Positions 1-8,518 of a stretch of DNA of 64,000 bases are shown here, piece by piece. This DNA comes from Nocardia harenae NBRC 108248. GTDB taxonomy: Bacteria; Actinomycetota; Actinomycetes; Mycobacteriales; Mycobacteriaceae. Under the pieces are notes generated by a model, which saw only the letters and a list, made by a program, of their open reading frames with translations, had not been told where the DNA came from and made no database searches. The stretch is from contig NZ_BDBH01000005.1 of assembly GCF_001612885.1 (NCBI RefSeq), positions 372,001-436,000 on the forward strand, in the 5' to 3' direction. Each line of letters begins with the position of its first letter. The stretch's first letter is position 1. The position numbers and the translations under genes were made by a program.

Positions 1-338
1 AGGTTCTCCACCGTGCCCCAGGCCGAGGTGCCCGCGATGTTCAGCACGATGTCCAGCGCGACGTGCTCGCCGTGCACCGCCTCGGCGAACGCGAGAACAG
101 CGTCGTAGTCGGTGATGTCGAGTGCGCGGGCGGCGAGCACCGTCCCGCCCGCGGCGCGCACCAGTTCGGCGGTCGCGGTCAGCCCCGGCTCGTCGATATC
201 GGTGAGCACGAGCTGCCCGCCCTGCGCCGCCAGCGCCACCGCGGTGGCCCGCCCTATGCCGCTCGCGGCCCCCGTCACCAGCGCTTTCGCATTCCGCACG
301 GCCACCTTGCGGTGCCGCCGGATACCAACCACAGCCAC
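1..338 (-). CDS. SDR-family oxidoreductase, N-terminal part (C-terminus off the left edge)
   Basis: Only about 112 N-terminal residues are present; the gene reads leftward and leaves the window. The Rossmann dinucleotide-binding motif TGAASGIG is visible near residue 20, followed by a beta-alpha-beta segment ending in LTDID, which suggests NAD(H) rather than NADP(H). Further on, LNIAG is the NNAG-type motif of short-chain dehydrogenases. The GTG at 338 is chosen because AGAGGAA lies just upstream; GTG codons downstream at 332 or 305 are possible. The substrate cannot be inferred without the catalytic YxxxK region. Confidence 0.8.
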   Translation of the reverse strand, partial: MAVVGIRRHRKVAVRNAKALVTGAASGIGRATAVALAAQGGQLVLTDIDEPGLTATAELVRAAGGTVLAARALDITDYDAVLAFAEAVHGEHVALDIVLNIAGTSAWGTVEN

Positions 339-414
339 AGCACGTTCCTCTCGTCGGCGGGCGTCCCGTTGTCGCAGGGTACTTCGCCGCGCCCCGTGCT
401 CCGGCGGGCCGCGC

Positions 415-1542
415 TCAGCGCGCGAGCACCGCGAGCATCCCGGCGACCGCGCGCGGCCAGGTGAACTGCTCGGCCCGGCTGCGCGCGGCCAGCCTGCGGC
501 CCGCCATCGGCATGGCCAGTACGCCGTCCACCGCGCGGGCGAAGGCGGCCGGGTCGTCGGCGGCGACGGCGCCGCACTCGGCGGTGACGATGTCGGCGAG
601 CGCGGAGGAGCGGCTCGCCACCACCGGGGTGCCCGCGGCCAGCGCCTCCAGCGCGGCCAGCCCGAAGGTCTCGTGCGGCCCCGGCGCCAGCGAGACGTCG
701 GCGGTGGCGAGCAGCGAGGCGACCCGGTTGCGGTCGGTGATGAAGCCGGTGAAACGCACCGCGGGCGCTCCGCCCGGCAGCGTCGGCAGCATCCGGGCGC
801 GCCGCTCCAGCGCCTCCCGCCGCGGGCCGTCCCCCGCCACCACCAGCCGCGCGCCGATCCCGGCGTCGGCCAGCTCGCCGATGGCCTCGATACTCCGGTC
901 CACCCGCTTCTCCACCGAGAGCCTGCCGCAGTGCACCAGCAGCGGGTGCCCGGCGACCCCGAGCTCGGCGCGCAGCCCCGCGTCCACCCGATTCGGGCTG
1001 AAGACCTCGAGGTCGACGCCGAGCGGCACCAGCTCGACGTTCGGGACGTCGATCCGGCGGAACTCGGCGCGGGCGAACTCCGTGGTGCAGACCACCACGT
1101 CGTACTGCTCGGCGGTGCGGCGGTTGGCGAAGTCGGCGAAGCGCCGCGCGGCCGGCCCGGGCAGCACCTGGCCGATGAGCCGGTCGAGCCGCTCGTGCGA
1201 GATCATCACGCTCGCCACGTCGCGCCTGCGCGCCCAGTTGCCGAAGCCGCGCAGGGTGAGCCGGTCGGAGACCTCGAGCACATCCGGCCGCAGCCCGGTC
1301 AGCACATCCGCCACCCGGCGCGGGTCGGCCGCGCGGTAGCCGCCGGTGAACGGGATCGGCAGCGCGGGCAGGGTGATGCGGACGGCTCCGGTGGGCAGTA
1401 CCTCCTCGGCGCGGCGCGGGCCAGGCACGATCAGCACCACCTCGTGGCCCGCGTCGACGTAGCCCTCCCCCAGGTGGTGCAGCGCGGTACGCAGCCCCCC
1501 GGAGCGCGGGCCGTAGAAATTGGCGAGCTGCACGATGCGCAC
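415..1542 (-). CDS. pimC: GT4-family glycosyltransferase, PimC-like mannosyltransferase
   Basis: The product is 375 residues with a GT-B fold. The N-terminus MRIVQLANFYGPRSGG and the following region resemble, from memory, PimC, the GDP-mannose-dependent phosphatidylinositol-dimannoside mannosyltransferase found in some M. tuberculosis strains. The C-terminal nucleotide-sugar site has HCGRLSVEK, then GPHETFGLAALEALA containing the EX7E-type motif of GT4 enzymes. It probably works at the cytoplasmic face of the membrane in PIM, lipomannan or related glycolipid synthesis. The start is GTG at 1542 at the conserved N-terminus; no strong ribosome site is seen. It lies about 80 bases downstream of the c-di-GMP gene. 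The exact acceptor is an inference. Confidence 0.8.
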   Translation of the reverse strand: MRIVQLANFYGPRSGGLRTALHHLGEGYVDAGHEVVLIVPGPRRAEEVLPTGAVRITLPALPIPFTGGYRAADPRRVADVLTGLRPDVLEVSDRLTLRGFGNWARRRDVASVMISHERLDRLIGQVLPGPAARRFADFANRRTAEQYDVVVCTTEFARAEFRRIDVPNVELVPLGVDLEVFSPNRVDAGLRAELGVAGHPLLVHCGRLSVEKRVDRSIEAIGELADAGIGARLVVAGDGPRREALERRARMLPTLPGGAPAVRFTGFITDRNRVASLLATADVSLAPGPHETFGLAALEALAAGTPVVASRSSALADIVTAECGAVAADDPAAFARAVDGVLAMPMAGRRLAARSRAEQFTWPRAVAGMLAVLAR

Positions 1543-1622
1543 CCGCCGATCGTCTCGGCGGCGGAGTGCCCGGCGGCCAACGCCGTGTGAACGCGGTACG
1601 AAGAGGCGACGAACCGCGCGCT

Positions 1623-3485
1623 TCAGCGCGTCGGCATGCTGCGATCCGGCCGGGGCAGATCCAGGTCGAGCGGGATCCGCCCCTCGGCCAGGTGCACCTC
1701 GGCCTGCTCGGCGGGCATCGGCCGGGCGATCAGGAACCCCTGCGCCCGGTAGCAGCCGAGCCCGACCAGGGTGCGCGCCGCGACCGGCGTCTCCACCCCC
1801 TCGCCGACGACGCCGAGCCCGAACGAACCGGCCAGCCCGATGATGGACTTCACGATGGCCAGGTCGTCGGCGCTGGCGCCGAGCCGCTGCACGAAGCCGC
1901 GGTCGATCTTCACCGCGTCCACCGGCAGCGCCTTGAGGTGCGAGAGCGAGCTGTAGCCGGTGCCGAAATCGTCGATGGCGATCTGCACGCCCATCCGCTT
2001 GAGCCCGCGCAGCGTCACCTGGGTGCGGGAGAGGTCCTGCACCACGACGTGCTCGGTGATCTCCAGGCAGATCGAGCTGCCGTCGATGCCGAACAGCCGC
2101 AGCATGTCCTCGATCCGCTCGACGAAGTCCAGGCTGACCAGCTGCACCGGCGAGACATTGATCCGCATGACCACGTCCGCGGCCAGCCCGCGCCTGCGCC
2201 ACTCGGCGAACTGCGCGCAGGCCGAGCGGATCACCCAGCGGCCGAGCTCACCGGCGAGGTTGGTGGCCTCGGCCACGGTCACGAAGGCGCCGGGCGGCAG
2301 CAGCCCCCGGGTCGGGTGCAGCCAGCGCACCAGCGCCTCCAGCGCGACGATCCGGCCGGTGCGCAGATCCACCTCGGGCTGGTAGTGCAGGATCAGCGAG
2401 CCGTCGGCGACCGCGCCGCGCAGATTCAGCTCCACGTCGTCCTGCAGCTCGAACTGGGCGCGCATGGCGTCGGTGAAGACCGCGACGCCGTTACCGCCGC
2501 CGGACTTGGCCGAGAGCAGTGCGTGGTCCGCCCGGCGCAGCACGTCGGCGACGGTGGTCTCGCCCGGGATGCCGAGCGCGACCCCGACGCTCGCGCCGCG
2601 GCTCACCGACTCCCCGCCCACGGTGACCCGGCGCCCGATCAGCTGCTGGATCCGGGTGGCCTCGTTCTCCGCTGCCACCGCGTCCATCGGCTTGACCGGG
2701 ACGATCACGAACTCGTCGCCGCCGAGCCGGGCGATCATGTCGGTCGGGTCCAGGTTCTCCCTGAGCCGGGTCGAGAGCGAGCGGATGAAATTGTCACCCG
2801 CGGTGTGTCCCAGAAAGTCGTTGAGCGCCTTCAGCCGGTCCAGATCGAGGAAGAAGGTCGCGACCGGGCCGGGGCTACCGGCCCGCAAACGTTCCTCCAT
2901 GTGCTCGAGCAGCGCCCTGCGGTTCGCCAGCCCGGTCAGGTCGTCGTGCAGCGCGATGTAGCGCAGCCGCTCCTCGGCCACCACCCTGGCCTGCAACTGG
3001 GCGAAGAGCGCGGCGATCGCCTTGAGCACATTGAGCTCGCGAGTGGACCAGTCGCGGTCGCCGACCTTGATGAAGCCGAGCAGCCCGGTCGACTCGCCGC
3101 GGGAGAGCAGCGGCACCGCGGCCGAGGTCACGTAGGGCAGGCCGGAGGCGCGGCGGATGGTCTCCTGGTAGTCCGCGTCGTCCCTGGTCACCAGGAACGG
3201 CTCGGTGGCATTCTCCAGCGCCTTGAAGACCGAGTCGGCCTTGTCGAAGTAAACGACCTCGAGCGGGTCCGGCTCCGGCACGTCCTCGCGCGGCGGCCAC
3301 TCGGCGACGAGAATGGTCGCGCGGCGTTCCCGGTCGGTGTGCCTGACGTAGCTGAAATCGACGTCGAAGTACTCCACGAGAGTTGCCAGCACCCGCGCGG
3401 TGACCGCCTTCATCGTGGTCGCGTCGACACCCATCAGCTCGGAGGCGACTTCGGTCACCAGTGAGTCGAGTGTCCGCCGAGGCAC
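1623..3485 (-). CDS. GAF-GGDEF-EAL bifunctional c-di-GMP cyclase/phosphodiesterase (Rv1354c-like)
   Basis: A 620-residue protein. Residues about 25-170 form a GAF-like sensory domain, 175-340 a GGDEF domain with intact GGDEF motif, and 355-610 an EAL domain. The EAL active-site series is complete: EALVRW, INVS, LEITE, DDFGTG, KIDRGF, EGVET and QGF. The inhibitory I-site arginine is missing, because DPTD stands where RxxD is expected before GGDEF. Domain order and length match the mycobacterial Rv1354c/MSDGC-1 type, which both makes and degrades c-di-GMP. Translation starts at a GTG preceded by CGGAGAC. It lies 16 bases downstream of moeY and is probably cotranscribed with it, as in M. tuberculosis. 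Confidence 0.93.
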   Translation of the reverse strand: MPRRTLDSLVTEVASELMGVDATTMKAVTARVLATLVEYFDVDFSYVRHTDRERRATILVAEWPPREDVPEPDPLEVVYFDKADSVFKALENATEPFLVTRDDADYQETIRRASGLPYVTSAAVPLLSRGESTGLLGFIKVGDRDWSTRELNVLKAIAALFAQLQARVVAEERLRYIALHDDLTGLANRRALLEHMEERLRAGSPGPVATFFLDLDRLKALNDFLGHTAGDNFIRSLSTRLRENLDPTDMIARLGGDEFVIVPVKPMDAVAAENEATRIQQLIGRRVTVGGESVSRGASVGVALGIPGETTVADVLRRADHALLSAKSGGGNGVAVFTDAMRAQFELQDDVELNLRGAVADGSLILHYQPEVDLRTGRIVALEALVRWLHPTRGLLPPGAFVTVAEATNLAGELGRWVIRSACAQFAEWRRRGLAADVVMRINVSPVQLVSLDFVERIEDMLRLFGIDGSSICLEITEHVVVQDLSRTQVTLRGLKRMGVQIAIDDFGTGYSSLSHLKALPVDAVKIDRGFVQRLGASADDLAIVKSIIGLAGSFGLGVVGEGVETPVAARTLVGLGCYRAQGFLIARPMPAEQAEVHLAEGRIPLDLDLPRPDRSMPTR

Positions 3486-3501
3486 CTTGTCTCCGATCGC
3501 A

Positions 3502-5637
3502 CTAGCCGCTGGTGTCCACGCCCGGCATCGGACGTCGCCTGCTCCGGACCGTCGCGTCGGCGGCCCGGCTCACGCGCAGCGCCAATGCCATGGTCTCACG
3601 TTCGGGAACGCCGACGAGGTGTAGGAATCGGTCCCGAAGTGACGTCAGTGTATCCACGAAGCCGGGGGAAATCGCGGCCAGTTCGCTGACGTCGTTCGCA
3701 TAGAGGAAGACCGGGGAGATCGGCTGCACCGCAAGACCCGCTCGTTGCGCCGCGATCCACACCCGCTCGGCGGCGGCGCCGCCGCGGGCGTAACCGGTCA
3801 ATCCGGGCCCGTCGACCGTCTCGGCCGGTACCGTCACCACCAGGATCGCGGCCGCCGTGAGCACCCGGTCGCGGGTGCTGTCGCCCAGCGCGGCGCCGCC
3901 CGACCAGTCCCGCAGCAGCGCCATGATGTCGGCGCGGCGCGCCACGTCGAGCGCGACCCGCTCGTCCGGCGCGAGTTCGAGGCTGCGCACATCGATACCC
4001 GCCGTCAGGTCCGCATCGGCCGCCCTGACCTCGGCGAACAGCTCGCGGTGCAGCGCGGGCTCCAGGTAGCGCACCCGATCCGAGCCGGCCAGGATCGCGG
4101 CCGCCTCGGCGAGGCCGTCCGGCTCACCGACGATTCGCAACATCGCACCCTCCGCCGTTGCGGCGTTGCGCAGCTCGGTGGCGAGTGTCTCGTCCAGTGC
4201 GCCGCCGGTGCCGAGCCTGCGATTGGTCTCGCGCCGCAGCGCGAGGGGATAGTCGGCGGCGAGCGCCGGATCCCGCTCCCGTCCCAGACGCAGGTGCGCG
4301 ATCAGTCCGTCGTCGGCCGATTCGCGCACAGCGACCGGACCGAGAACGCCGAGCGCCGCCGCGGCCGCCCGCGCGTTGTAGAGCGCGGCACCGAGCGCCA
4401 CCGCGCTGCCACGGAAGCGGTGGTCCAGCCTGGTGCGGTAGTCGGTGCGCAGCGCGATCCGGATCTCTCCCGCGTCGGCGGTGAGCGTCCACGGCTGCGC
4501 ATTGCCGCCCGACGGCGCGCGCTGCGCGCAGTGCAGCACCCGCTCGACGACGGTGGCGCCGGGCGGGGGCAGGTGCGGGTCGAGCTCGTCCGGCCCCGCG
4601 GCCGGCGCGGCGGGCACCGCGGGCGGCGCCACCCGGTCCAGCTCCGCCTCCAGATCGATCCGCACCCGGCCGGAGGGCAGCGGGCGGCCGAGCCCGATCC
4701 GGCGCACCGCGGCGGCCACCAGCGCGCCGCCGAGCATGACCTCGCTGCCCAGCTGCGGCCAGGCCGCCAGGGTCTCGTCGATCTCGACCATGCTCGCGCC
4801 CATGCGCGCCGAGATCTGGTCGGCGCCGAGGATGCCCATGACGTAGGGCGCCTTGTCCCTGGCGGCGAGGCCGCGCAGGTCGGCGGCCTGCACCCCGCCG
4901 AGCATGCCGTGGAAGGGCTCGCGCTCCGGCTCCAGGTCGTAGCGCTCGATGTCGAGCAGCCCGCGATCGCTGGTCTCCATCACCACCGGCAGCCCGATCG
5001 CACGCGCGTGCTCGCGGACGAGCAGCTTGACGTCGAGCGAATCGCACTCCTCGACCACCAGCGAGAGCCCGGCCAGATACTCCGGCATGGCGTCGCCGTC
5101 CACGCCGCCGGTGCGGATGTCGACCGGCAGGTACGGGTCCAGCTCGGCGATCCGCCGCGCCGTCACCACCGCCTTGTTCACCCCGATGTCGAAGAGCGTG
5201 CCAGGCACCCGATTCAAATTGGAGAGCGCGATCGCGTCGAAGTCGGCGAGCCGCAGGTAGCCGCAGACGCCCTCCTGGGCGAGCGCGTAGGCGACGGCGT
5301 GGCCGACGCTCTGCCCGACCACCCCGATCCGCAGCTCGCCGAGGACCGCCTGCTCGGCGGCGGTGAGCTTGTTCCGGTTGCGGTTCAGCCGGACCGCGCG
5401 GAACTCCGGCTCGGCGGGCAGCCCGAGCAGCCGGTTGCGCCACGGGTAGTAGACCCAGCGGTCCCCCGCGGGCGGCGGGGGCTCCGGGATCTCGGCGAGC
5501 TCGGCGCGCAGCGGCTCGCGCAGGTCGGTAACCACGATCCCGGGGCGCGCGCGCAGCTCCGCCATGGTGGCCGCGGCGCCGGGGGCGGCGGGGTCGACGA
5601 TGAGCGGCCGGTGCGCCGGACCGGGCTCAGCAGCCAT
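3502..5637 (-). CDS. moeY: ThiF/E1-like adenylyltransferase fused to a nitroreductase-like domain (MoeY, Rv1355c-like)
   Basis: This is a 711-residue two-domain protein. Residues about 95-330 are ThiF/MoeB/E1-like: GVVGQSVGHAVA is the nucleotide-binding loop, and LADFDAIALSNLNR carries the acidic and SNLNR residues typical of the fold. Residues about 355-690 are nitroreductase-like, with APSGGNAQPW for FMN contact. No CxxC zinc pairs and no obvious catalytic cysteine of MoeB/ThiF are seen, so the assigned role in molybdopterin synthesis is doubtful. Length (Rv1355c is 715) and neighbours match the M. tuberculosis moeY locus. The ATG start lies inside the 3' end of the preceding gene (11-base overlap), indicating translational coupling. 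Confidence 0.9.
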   Translation of the reverse strand: MAAEPGPAHRPLIVDPAAPGAAATMAELRARPGIVVTDLREPLRAELAEIPEPPPPAGDRWVYYPWRNRLLGLPAEPEFRAVRLNRNRNKLTAAEQAVLGELRIGVVGQSVGHAVAYALAQEGVCGYLRLADFDAIALSNLNRVPGTLFDIGVNKAVVTARRIAELDPYLPVDIRTGGVDGDAMPEYLAGLSLVVEECDSLDVKLLVREHARAIGLPVVMETSDRGLLDIERYDLEPEREPFHGMLGGVQAADLRGLAARDKAPYVMGILGADQISARMGASMVEIDETLAAWPQLGSEVMLGGALVAAAVRRIGLGRPLPSGRVRIDLEAELDRVAPPAVPAAPAAGPDELDPHLPPPGATVVERVLHCAQRAPSGGNAQPWTLTADAGEIRIALRTDYRTRLDHRFRGSAVALGAALYNARAAAAALGVLGPVAVRESADDGLIAHLRLGRERDPALAADYPLALRRETNRRLGTGGALDETLATELRNAATAEGAMLRIVGEPDGLAEAAAILAGSDRVRYLEPALHRELFAEVRAADADLTAGIDVRSLELAPDERVALDVARRADIMALLRDWSGGAALGDSTRDRVLTAAAILVVTVPAETVDGPGLTGYARGGAAAERVWIAAQRAGLAVQPISPVFLYANDVSELAAISPGFVDTLTSLRDRFLHLVGVPERETMALALRVSRAADATVRSRRRPMPGVDTSG

Positions 5638-6385
5638 GGAAGGGCCGCGGGTCGGGCTCGGGGATGCCGAGTTCGGCCCACTCGGCCCGCATGGCCGCGT
5701 ACTGGTCGGGCGCCGTGGTGCTGCGGTAGCGCCTGGAGTCCCACCAGATCGGCACCGTGCGGTAGCGCTCGTCCGGGTAGGGCACCGGCGCGATGTCGGT
5801 GGCCGCGATGCCGCCGCTGGCCGCGTGTCTGCTCGCGGTGAAGGAGGCGACGGTGGCGAAGCAGAAGCGCGCGCCGAGCAGCCGCGGCGCGTGCGCCAGG
5901 CAGCGCGAGATCGCGGCGCCCAGCTCGTTGCGGTACGGGGTCTCCCTCGCCACCCAGGCGCCGCGCCCCTCGACCACGCCGAATGGCAGCCGGCCCGCCA
6001 TCATCATGCGCAGCGCGCTCTCGCCGGGGCGGCCCGCCCAGGCCAGCAGCGAGGTGGCGTCGACGACCCGCCGGTACCGGCCCTGCACCCGGACCCCGGC
6101 CACCACCCGGCCATCGGCGTCGGTGGCGGCGCAGAAGAGCGCGGTCGTATCGCCGCCCGCGGTGGCCTCGAGCTCCAGCGCCTGCTCCACCCCGAAGTGC
6201 CGGTAGGTCCGCAGCGCGCCGTCCAGGTAGCGGGCCCACAGCACCGGCTCCGCGGCGGGCGTCGCCAGCCGGATGCGGCAGCCCGAACCCCGGTCCAGGA
6301 AGTGGCTTCCGGCGGTGGTGATCGGGTGCCGCGAACGGTCGTCGGGCGCGTCCGCGGGGCCGACTGCGATCGTTTCGACAGTCAT
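5627..6385 (-). CDS. GNAT/FeeM-like putative acyltransferase upstream of moeY
   Basis: A 252-residue protein starting at ATG 6385, with AGGAG nine bases upstream. The sequence has the layout of N-acyl-amino-acid synthase (FeeM) or LuxI-like GNAT relatives: RYLDGALRTYRHFG near the N-terminus, a central strand VVAGVRVQGRYRRV, then a segment with GARFCFATVASFTASRH. I recognise the fold type only; no acyl donor or acceptor can be named. It occupies the position of Rv1356c upstream of moeY and overlaps moeY by 11 bases, so the two products very likely act together. A plain uncharacterised family is the main alternative. Confidence 0.6.
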   Translation of the reverse strand: MTVETIAVGPADAPDDRSRHPITTAGSHFLDRGSGCRIRLATPAAEPVLWARYLDGALRTYRHFGVEQALELEATAGGDTTALFCAATDADGRVVAGVRVQGRYRRVVDATSLLAWAGRPGESALRMMMAGRLPFGVVEGRGAWVARETPYRNELGAAISRCLAHAPRLLGARFCFATVASFTASRHAASGGIAATDIAPVPYPDERYRTVPIWWDSRRYRSTTAPDQYAAMRAEWAELGIPEPDPRPFHGC

Positions 6386-6646
6386 GTGGTCAACTCCTGC
6401 TACCGCCGCCGGGCGGCCCTCGAACCTATGCGGCAGCCTGCTCGAACGTACTGTCCGGTTCGCCCGCCAGTGGAAGTATCCGTCATCCGACAGGAATTGA
6501 CCACTTATCCGGCTAATCTCCCGTGACCATGTCACATTTTTATTAATCCGCGCCCGAACCCGTGCTATGTGCATTATGGGGCGGTACCGGATAGACCGGC
6601 TGGTCCGCTAATGGCAACCTGCTGGCAACCCCAGGATCGGCGCTGG
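6386..6646. other. Intergenic region upstream of the acyltransferase-moeY-c-di-GMP operon
   Basis: This 261-base stretch holds no convincing gene. It contains an AT-rich island (TTTTTATTAATC near 6537-6548), unusual for this GC-rich sequence, flanked by a perfect inverted repeat GTGAC-CAT-GTCAC at 6523-6535. The repeat sits about 140 bases upstream of the ATG at 6385 and is the best candidate for the operon's promoter and operator region. Confidence 0.5.
6523..6535. promoter_or_regulatory. Inverted repeat GTGAC-N3-GTCAC
   Basis: Perfect 5-base arms with a 3-base spacer lie beside an AT-rich tract upstream of the acyltransferase-moeY operon. It resembles a CRP-family half-site pair (GTGA/TCAC), but the spacing is one base shorter than the usual TGTGA-N6-TCACA, so the binding protein is unknown. 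Confidence 0.35.
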
Positions 6647-7081
6647 TCAGACCAGTATGGAGATGAACAATTCGACCGCGTCCGGCTTGCGCCACACCTC
6701 GATCTCCTCCCGGTACGCCCTGGTGATCTCGGCCGACGCGGTGGCGTCGTCGACCTGGGCCCAGACGTCCTCCACCGGATCGTGGTAGTCGCCGTTCGGC
6801 TCGAAGCGGGCGAAGACGCCCTTCGGCACCCGCACCAGGACGTCGCCGACCGGGACCTCGGCGGGCCCCGGGTAGTCGAGGCAGACGACGGCGTTGTAGC
6901 TGCCCGCCGGGTCGGGCACGTAGAGCGTGTAGAGCACGCGCTCGGCGATATCCCGATCGCGCAGCCGGTCCTTCAAGAATTCGATCAGGTCGCTGTTGCT
7001 GACCTTGAAGCTGGGCCGCACGCGGGGGACGACGAGCCCGCCGTAGATCGCCTCCGGGCGCACCGCGATCGTGTATGTCAT
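6647..7081 (-). CDS. GyrI-like / AraC effector-binding-domain protein, downstream copy
   Basis: A 144-residue protein that appears to be a single GyrI-like (AraC_E_bind) domain, the fold used by stand-alone small-molecule-binding proteins and by C-terminal effector domains of transcription regulators. No DNA-binding region is present. The ATG start overlaps the stop codon of the upstream paralogue (ATGA), so the pair is translationally coupled. The two proteins share the domain plan, including the P(K/R)GxxAxF turn (PKGVFARF here, PRGKYAKF in the partner) and EIEVWRKPDAVELFI near the end. Ligand unknown. Confidence 0.6.
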   Translation of the reverse strand: MTYTIAVRPEAIYGGLVVPRVRPSFKVSNSDLIEFLKDRLRDRDIAERVLYTLYVPDPAGSYNAVVCLDYPGPAEVPVGDVLVRVPKGVFARFEPNGDYHDPVEDVWAQVDDATASAEITRAYREEIEVWRKPDAVELFISILV

Positions 7082-7521
7082 CGCGGCTCTACCGCCAGGT
7101 AGAGCTCGATCTTGTAGGCGTGCGGATACCACTCGAAATCACCGGAGTAGGTGCGCTTCAGCTGATTGTGCTCCTCGGCGTACGATATTTGCGTCCACAA
7201 ATCCGTCATAATCTGCGGGAAATTACCCATCGACGAGAATTTCGCATACTTTCCGCGTGGCAACCTGGCCACGATATGACCCCTGGTGACTTCGTCGAAC
7301 GACGAACACCGATATCCGACGATCTGGGTGTTGTACGTCCCGAGCTCACCCGAGTAATCGGTGTAGGCGCTGGCGAGCGGGCCGCCGAGGTCCTGGTGCA
7401 GCACTGCTGTCCAGGCCGCCTCCAGCGCCTGGTCCCGCAGCTCTCCGAGCGCGCGCTTCGGGCTGCGCACCGGCAGCCCGGCAACCCACGTCTCGTCCCG
7501 CTCGACGATTTCGAACTGCAT
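7078..7521 (-). CDS. GyrI-like / AraC effector-binding-domain protein, upstream copy
   Basis: A 147-residue protein with the opening typical of this fold (MQFEIVERDETWVAGLPVRS) and the central PRGKYAKFSS motif. The C-terminus, DFEWYPHAYKIELYLAV, carries the conserved acidic and aromatic residues that line the ligand cleft in GyrI/SbmC-type domains. It starts at ATG 7521 and is followed by the coupled paralogue. Members of this family bind hydrophobic cations or act as hydrolases; nothing here decides between them. Confidence 0.65.
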   Translation of the reverse strand: MQFEIVERDETWVAGLPVRSPKRALGELRDQALEAAWTAVLHQDLGGPLASAYTDYSGELGTYNTQIVGYRCSSFDEVTRGHIVARLPRGKYAKFSSMGNFPQIMTDLWTQISYAEEHNQLKRTYSGDFEWYPHAYKIELYLAVEPR

Positions 7522-7690
7522 GGATCGACTCTTTCGGGTGAAACCGGGGTAGCTCCAACCAAGGGGCTCTTCGGAGGTGCCATGCTATCAACCCGGAGAT
7601 CCGATCATCGATCGCCCGGCCGCGGCACCGGTCATTCCCGCGGCGGCGTTGATCGACACCCGGTATCGGATTCCTGCGCCGACGAAGGGA

Positions 7691-8518
7691 ATGTGCACCA
7701 TCGGTAATCCGGAAGTTCCCGCCGACCCGATCGGAACGACCGGCCGGAAATCCCGGCGCGGCCGCGTCACCGACCCCGCCCTGATCACCGCAGTGCGCTC
7801 GATCGCGGAGTTGGACGCCGCCGTCACGGATTGTTTCGGCTGCCCCCGGCTGGTCGCCTGGCGGGAGCGGGTGGCGCGGGAGAAGCGCGCCGCCTTCCGC
7901 GACCAGCGCTACTGGGGCCGGGCGGTCCCGGCCTTCGGCCCCGCCGACGCCGCACTGCTCATCGTCGGGCTCGCGCCCGCCGCGCACGGCGCCAACCGCA
8001 CCGGCCGGATGTTCACCGGCGACCGCAGCGGCGACGTGCTCTACGCCGCGCTGCACGCCGTCGGGCTGGCCAGCCGGCCGACCGCGGTCGCCGCCGACGA
8101 CGGGCTGCGGCTGCGCGGGGTCCGGATCACCGCCCCGGTGCACTGCGCGCCGCCGGAGAACAAGCCGACGACCGCCGAGCGCGACCGCTGCAGGCACTGG
8201 CTCGACCTGGAGCTCGGTTTGCTGGCGCCCACGCTGCGGGCGGTGGTCGTGCTCGGCGGGTTCGGCTGGCAGGCGCTGCTCCCGGTGCTCGGCGCCAATG
8301 GCTGGCAGGTGCCGCGGCCGCGGCCGAAATTCGGGCACGGGGCCAGGGTGACGCTCGAGCCCGCGCACGCCGAGCGCGGGCCGCTGCACGTCTTCGGCAG
8401 CTACCACGTCAGCCAGCAGAACACCTTCACCGGCCGGTTGACCCCGGCCATGCTGGAGCGGGTGCTGGCCGCGGCGGGCACCGCGGCCGGACTCCCGGTC
8501 AGGACGGCCGGGCGATAG
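7691..8518 (+). CDS. udgB: Type 5 uracil-DNA glycosylase UdgB
   Basis: About 275 residues. Iron-sulfur cysteines are visible as CFGC near residue 47 and two more in HCAPPE and DRCRHW. Motif GLAPAAHGANRTG with TGDRSGD is the type 5 signature, and GSYHVSQQNTFTG is the second active-site motif (valine replaces the more usual proline after the histidine). The enzyme removes uracil and related bases from double-stranded DNA, a role of particular value in GC-rich genomes. ATG 7691 has AAGGGA directly upstream; an in-frame GTG at 7577 would extend it with unconserved sequence. Its 3' end overlaps the convergent gene by 20 bases. Confidence 0.9.
   Translation: MCTIGNPEVPADPIGTTGRKSRRGRVTDPALITAVRSIAELDAAVTDCFGCPRLVAWRERVAREKRAAFRDQRYWGRAVPAFGPADAALLIVGLAPAAHGANRTGRMFTGDRSGDVLYAALHAVGLASRPTAVAADDGLRLRGVRITAPVHCAPPENKPTTAERDRCRHWLDLELGLLAPTLRAVVVLGGFGWQALLPVLGANGWQVPRPRPKFGHGARVTLEPAHAERGPLHVFGSYHVSQQNTFTGRLTPAMLERVLAAAGTAAGLPVRTAGR

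Noticed and set aside
112-1590. Long plus-strand frame of 492 codons opposite the glycosyltransferase
   Set aside because: Antisense of a clear GT4 enzyme; composition is the usual arginine-rich shadow of GC-rich codons with no motif or ribosome site.
3745-5841. Plus-strand frame of 698 codons opposite moeY
   Set aside because: Arginine/glycine-rich shadow frame; the minus strand carries recognised ThiF and nitroreductase motifs.
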